Below are positions 14,814 through 18,015 of a stretch of 18,015 nt of DNA, piece by piece. How positions within the stretch are numbered: position 1 is the first letter of the stretch; each line of letters opens with the position of its first letter. The translations under genes were made by a program, and so were the position numbers. The notes under the pieces are model-generated. The model was not told the origin of the DNA. It ran no database searches and worked only from the letters and a program-made list of their open reading frames with translations. Origin of the DNA: Planctomycetota bacterium (GTDB taxonomy: Bacteria > Planctomycetota > Planctomycetia > Pirellulales > Thermoguttaceae). The stretch spans positions 1 to 18,015 of the forward strand of contig JAJYGU010000155.1 of the NCBI GenBank assembly GCA_021784975.1. The letters run 5' to 3'.

Positions 14814-16019
14814 CTACTTCTTGGCGGTTGCGGGCTTCTTGGCAGTTGCCGACTTGCCGCGCTCGGCGTGATGAGGTACCGGGCCTTCGGCCGAGGCCTT
14901 CTTGTGTCCCACCTTATGTTCCATCTGGCACTCCATCTTGTGCTCGATGCCCGCCTTGAACGCCGCCTCGACATCGCTGGTCGAAATCGCGATGGTGGCG
15001 GTGAACACCGGACCCTTGACCTCGCCCTTTACGCCGTCCAGCAGCTTGGCGACCGCGGGAAGGTGGCTGAAGCGGAGCCGCCCGAAGGCCACCAGGCCGT
15101 CGAGCACCGTCTTGAACTCGCCGGCGGTCTTGTCCGAGACGGTGCTGAATTCGTACCGGCCCAGGATCTGCCCCCTGCTGTCCGTCCACGTCGCCGAAAC
15201 GGCCTTGCAGTTGCTCACGAGCGGGCAATCGATCATCTCGCGATCTTTCACCGAAATATCACTTGCTCGAGCAGAGAAAATGGCGTCGGCGGGGATGCCC
15301 TTCAGCAGCGCAGCGCCGGCAGCCAGGCTGGGCTTCTTGCCGTCCAGCACGTCCAGGGCGGCCTCCACCCGCGCCTTGCCGGTTCCGATCACCAGCAGGG
15401 TGTCGCTGGCAAAGGCGGCCGTCAAGTGCTTTGGTCCATGGTGGTGCCAAGGCCAGACGTGGTGCTCATGGCCTTCATGATGTTCGCCCCACGCACAGTG
15501 CTCGTGCCACGCCTCGTGTTCGTGGTGTTCGTGCCACGCCGCGTGCTCGTGCGCTTCGCAACAGGCTTCGTGCTCGAAGTGGCCATGGTGCGCAAAAGGC
15601 TCATGGGTCCAGCTATACAAGAGCCGGCTGCCATACTCGCTGGTCTTGTAGTCGGGGTGCTTTTCCCTGAGGAAATTGATCATTTTTTCCCGGTCGAGCT
15701 TCTTGACCGATACGAGGGCCACTCCGACATGCGGCGCATAGCTATCGCCGTAGAGCGTCAGGTCCAGCACGTCTTTCATCGGGTTCATGCCCAGCTTCTT
15801 GGCCAGCTTTTCCGCCTTGGCGTGGCACTCGCGGTACATGGGGCAGTGGGCCTTAAAGTCTTGGGCGAGCTTCGTGGCCCGAATCGCCTCGAAGTTGACG
15901 TGGGCGAACCATTTGGCATTTGCCCCGATCTCCTTGGGCACGACCGGTCCCGCCACGGCAAGTTGGGCCGAAAACAGGATGATCGCAACCATCGCAGCAC
16001 TCGCGACAAACCTTCTCAT
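14814..16019 (-). CDS. Exported His-rich protein with C-terminal Lys/Ala tail
   Basis: A 401-residue protein with a clear signal peptide (MRRFVASAAMVAIILFSAQL, cleavage likely after AVA at 23). Residues 30-135 resemble a planctomycete/verrucomicrobial family of unknown function: GANAKWFAHVNFEAIRATKL, then KLGMNPMKDVLDLTLYG. Residues 139-198 hold 22 His in 60, with Cys153, Cys154 and Cys175 and a repeated A-W-H-E-H pattern that suggests local tandem duplication. Such regions usually bind Zn, Ni or Cu; the metal cannot be told. Residues 199-350 return to the family pattern. The tail is basic with repeated ATAKKP. AAGGAG lies 7 bases before ATG 16019 and a promoter lies at 16091-16119. It is the first gene of the pair with the PPOX protein. 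Confidence 0.85.
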   Translation of the reverse strand: MRRFVASAAMVAIILFSAQLAVAGPVVPKEIGANAKWFAHVNFEAIRATKLAQDFKAHCPMYRECHAKAEKLAKKLGMNPMKDVLDLTLYGDSYAPHVGVALVSVKKLDREKMINFLREKHPDYKTSEYGSRLLYSWTHEPFAHHGHFEHEACCEAHEHAAWHEHHEHEAWHEHCAWGEHHEGHEHHVWPWHHHGPKHLTAAFASDTLLVIGTGKARVEAALDVLDGKKPSLAAGAALLKGIPADAIFSARASDISVKDREMIDCPLVSNCKAVSATWTDSRGQILGRYEFSTVSDKTAGEFKTVLDGLVAFGRLRFSHLPAVAKLLDGVKGEVKGPVFTATIAISTSDVEAAFKAGIEHKMECQMEHKVGHKKASAEGPVPHHAERGKSATAKKPATAKK

Positions 16020-16090
16020 CTTCCTACTCCTTCTCTCTCTTGAAACCTTTGCTCATTCGGCTGCCACGATCGGCCCGGCCGACTGAATTC

Positions 16091-16119
16091 ATTCTTCGAT
16101 TGTGCAGGAGAGAAGTCAA
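16091..16119 (-). promoter_or_regulatory. Sigma-70-like promoter of the His-rich protein operon
   Basis: TTGACT (16114-16119) and AAGAAT (16091-16096) are 17 bases apart, matching 5 and 4 of 6 consensus positions. Transcription would start near 16084, about 65 bases before ATG 16019. It lies right after the fucosidase stop at 16127, so the two units are likely separate. No known metal-regulator operator is recognised. Confidence 0.55.
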
Positions 16120-16126
16120 CTTTATT

Positions 16127-17449
16127 CTACCTGTAGGCCGCCCTTGGCACCGGGCGACCGACGCGGAGCGCCGCGAATTGCCGGATCAGCGGCTCACCAA
16201 CCGATTTCTCCACTCGCAGTCGCAAGCGGCTTACTTTGACAGCGGGGATCGGAAACAGTTGCCGGGCGCCGATTTGAGTGCCGCGGACCACCGGGATCCA
16301 GCGATCATCGGCCGCACGGCCTTCCACTACGAACTGCCGGACCCGCTCGCCTTGCCGGATGTCTTCGGCCAGTTCCAAATGGTCGATGGTGGTCACGCCG
16401 GCAAACCCTAATTCCAGCGTATTGCCCGTCCCGTGGGTGATCGCCAGCGGATGCCCGAAGCGGGCGTCGATCTCGTCGCCGAATTCCTTGAGCCGGCGAA
16501 CCTGTGCCGGCGGGATCGCTCCATGGTCGTCGGGGGTGATGTTCAATAGCAGGTTCACCCCGCGGCCGACCGACATGTAATAGATCTCGACCAGCTCGTT
16601 GAGGCTGAGGATGTGACGGTCGCAGCCCTTGCGCCAAAACCAATTCGGACGCAGAATCGAGACGTCGCATTCCGCCGAGCACCAGGTGTTGCCGTCGGGC
16701 GTGCCGGCCCCCTCGGGCGGCGTCTGGCCGGGCTTCCAACGAATCGTGTTCCAACAGGGATAAGGGGCGAAGCCGTGTTCGGTGCCGACCCACCGCGTCG
16801 AGTTCAACCGGCGGCCTTGAAAAGTAATGATCTCGGGGGCGAGCTTGTCGATCAGATCGTTGACCGGCACCACGTTGCCGCCGTCGAACCACATCTCGAA
16901 CATCGGTCCGTAATGGCTGAGGATCTCCGTCAGTTGCCGGCGGTAGACCTCGTTGTAGGCCCGTTGTTTATTGGCGTCAGCGGCCCTTCCACCGACGCCG
17001 ACGCCGTGGATGTCCGATCGGGGCGAGAGGTACACGCCGAAGCCCAGTCCCCCGTGCCGGCAGGCCGTCGCCAGGTCGGCCACCATATCGCCTTTGCCGT
17101 TCTTCCACGGCGAGGTCTTCAGGCAGTAGTCGGTGGTCTCGGTCTGCCAAGCGCAGTATCCGCCGACGTGCTTGGCGACGAAGATGAGGTAGCCGGCCTT
17201 GGCCGACTTGGCCGCCGCGACGATGCTGGCCGCGTCGAACCGGTCGGGATCGATCTTCTCGCGCGGCGTGGAGAGATTATCGCCTTCCGTACCCTGGTAG
17301 ACGTTGGGCGCCCAATGCACAAAAATGCCGATGCCCGCATCCAGCCATTCCGCTTGAGAGCGGCTCGGCCGAGGAACCTCGACCCCGGCCGAGATGCCGG
17401 CCGCCACCAGGGCCGTAATTGCCGCCAGTGCCGCAGAGATGGTTTTCAT
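16127..17449 (-). CDS. Secreted GH29-type alpha-L-fucosidase-like protein
   Basis: GH29 enzymes remove alpha-L-fucose from glycans by a retaining mechanism. The 440-residue product has a signal peptide (MKTISAALAAITALVAAG) and a GH29 barrel: GIGIFVHWAPNVY (39-51, His45), AKHVGGYCAW (92-101), GVYLSPRSD (138-146) and FEMWFDGG with the expected nucleophile Asp189. Classical GH29 enzymes have AKHHDGF, so the second His is Val95 and the Asp is Gly96 here; I recall this as a feature of a distinct clade annotated as fucosidase. Residues about 340-435 form a C-terminal beta domain. Family homology and the signal peptide fix ATG 17449 as start; no strong ribosome binding site is seen. The exact substrate is uncertain. 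Exported glycan degradation fits planctomycete life on algal or plant polysaccharides. Confidence 0.85.
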   Translation of the reverse strand: MKTISAALAAITALVAAGISAGVEVPRPSRSQAEWLDAGIGIFVHWAPNVYQGTEGDNLSTPREKIDPDRFDAASIVAAAKSAKAGYLIFVAKHVGGYCAWQTETTDYCLKTSPWKNGKGDMVADLATACRHGGLGFGVYLSPRSDIHGVGVGGRAADANKQRAYNEVYRRQLTEILSHYGPMFEMWFDGGNVVPVNDLIDKLAPEIITFQGRRLNSTRWVGTEHGFAPYPCWNTIRWKPGQTPPEGAGTPDGNTWCSAECDVSILRPNWFWRKGCDRHILSLNELVEIYYMSVGRGVNLLLNITPDDHGAIPPAQVRRLKEFGDEIDARFGHPLAITHGTGNTLELGFAGVTTIDHLELAEDIRQGERVRQFVVEGRAADDRWIPVVRGTQIGARQLFPIPAVKVSRLRLRVEKSVGEPLIRQFAALRVGRPVPRAAYR

Positions 17450-17510
17450 GTGTCCGCCGCCACTCCGTGTTACGCAACTGCTTTTCTGGCCGAAGGTCGG
17501 GTACGTAAGC

Positions 17511-17580
17511 GGGCGATGCCGGGCTCGAACCAGCGACCTCCAGCTTGTCGAGCGTGGGAAACCGCTGGTCGAAATCGCCT
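17511..17580 (-). pseudogene. Degenerate tRNA-Val(GAC)-like sequence
   Basis: Seventy bases on the minus strand resemble a tRNA. The acceptor arms GGCGAT and ATCGCC pair over 6 bp with one mismatch at the end. The T-arm GCTGG-TTCGAGC-CCGGC is complete (one G-T pair), and the D-loop AGCGGT is recognisable. The anticodon loop reads TCGACAA, giving anticodon GAC (valine), with 3' stem GCTGG. The 5' anticodon stem is CCACGC, which pairs only if one C is bulged, and the D-stem does not pair. No CCA follows. It is probably a decayed tRNA or integration-site relic, not a working tRNA. It lies 61 bases upstream of the fucosidase start on the same strand. Confidence 0.55.
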
Positions 17581-17710
17581 CAAGGGCTTTGCACGTTGCG
17601 ATCTTACCGGACCTTGCCGACCTTTGCAAGCTATTGCCACCAGTGGATCTGCGGTCCCATTCTATGCGTCGGTCTGCGCTTGGGCGGTGGATTGGGCCTT
17701 GGGGCAAAAA

Positions 17711-18015
17711 TTACCCGGCCGCCGCGTTGTCATCCATCAGCCAGTCGCTCTTCACACTGGTCCCCGGACTGTGCAGCAAGGCCTGGTCAACCGCGGCGGC
17801 TGAGACGATTGAGAAGCTGCCGCTGGCGGACACCGAGACTCCGTTGGCCCCGGTGGCCGTGATCGCGTAGGTATGGGTGCCGGGCGAAAGCGTGCCGAGC
17901 AGGCCTGCGTAGTTCGCGCTCGTGCTCGATCCGTACGGCCCGTAGACCGTCAGGCTCGCCCCGTCTACGGTCACCCTGGCCGCCTGGACGCCGAGGGTGT
18001 CGGCCACGTTCAGAT
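17711..18015 (-). CDS. C-terminal end of a secreted Ig-like repeat protein (cut by window edge)
   Basis: The frame is open through the right edge; about 101 codons are visible before TAA at 17711. The sequence is rich in Ser, Thr, Gly and Ala and reads as one bacterial Ig-like beta domain: ARVTVDGASLTVYGPYG, then LLGTLSPGTHTYAITATGANGV, here given in two pieces, and SVSASGSFSIV. A short tail follows, with AVDQALLHS and DWLMDDNAAAG. This layout is common at the end of large secreted or surface proteins of planctomycetes. The function of the whole protein cannot be judged from this end. The 5' part lies outside the window. Confidence 0.75.
   Translation of the reverse strand, partial: LNVADTLGVQAARVTVDGASLTVYGPYGSSTSANYAGLLGTLSPGTHTYAITATGANGVSVSASGSFSIVSAAAVDQALLHSPGTSVKSDWLMDDNAAAG

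Noticed and set aside
14328..16043. Plus-strand open frame of 571 codons
   Set aside because: It is antisense to the PPOX-like and His-rich genes, both of which have strong ribosome binding sites and family patterns.
17511..17580. Functional tRNA gene
   Set aside because: The D-stem does not form and the anticodon stem needs a bulge; called a pseudogene instead.

Overview
The window looks like a chromosomal stretch of a high-GC, flagellated planctomycete, probably near the Pirellulales. This rests on the mix of genes: a short FlgM of planctomycete type, a FlgI-like lipoprotein with an inserted HEAT-like region, a secreted GH29 fucosidase-like enzyme, a secreted Ig-like repeat protein, a TPR exported protein and scattered single-copy housekeeping genes. 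It is inference from recognised families; no 16S rRNA or other decisive marker is present.

Layout from left to right. Bases 1-3406 (minus) hold a FlgI-like lipoprotein gene followed 12 bases later by the 5' half of smc, which runs off the left edge. Bases 3705-4385 (minus) hold rnpA and yidD, without the usual neighbour rpmH. Bases 4513-6066 (minus) hold a HAD-like phosphatase and a dienelactone-hydrolase-like alpha/beta hydrolase, 3 bases apart. ilvD (6275-8107, plus) stands alone. An intergenic area with a perfect palindrome and one weak hypothetical ORF leads to flgM (8778-9056, plus). A two-gene cassette of unknown function (9078-10015, minus) with its own strong promoter converges on flgM. 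mdh and purB (10083-12466, minus) form an operon, divergent from a TPR protein gene (12628-13692, plus). A broken IS1634-type transposase remnant (13711-14175) follows. Then come a His-rich exported protein with a flavin-oxidase-like partner (14343-16019, minus), the fucosidase-like gene (16127-17449, minus), a degenerate tRNA-Val-like sequence (17511-17580) and the C-terminal end of a secreted repeat protein (17711 to the right edge).

The genes are mostly core metabolism and cell biology in small operons: branched-chain amino acid synthesis (IlvD), the TCA cycle (Mdh), purine synthesis (PurB), tRNA processing (RnpA), membrane-protein insertion (YidD), chromosome organisation (SMC) and flagella (FlgI-like, FlgM). 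The items most worth a second look are the two-gene cassette at 9078-10015, the HEAT-containing FlgI-like lipoprotein, the His-rich exported protein and the tRNA-like sequence. I see no CRISPR array, no rRNA and no complete mobile element.
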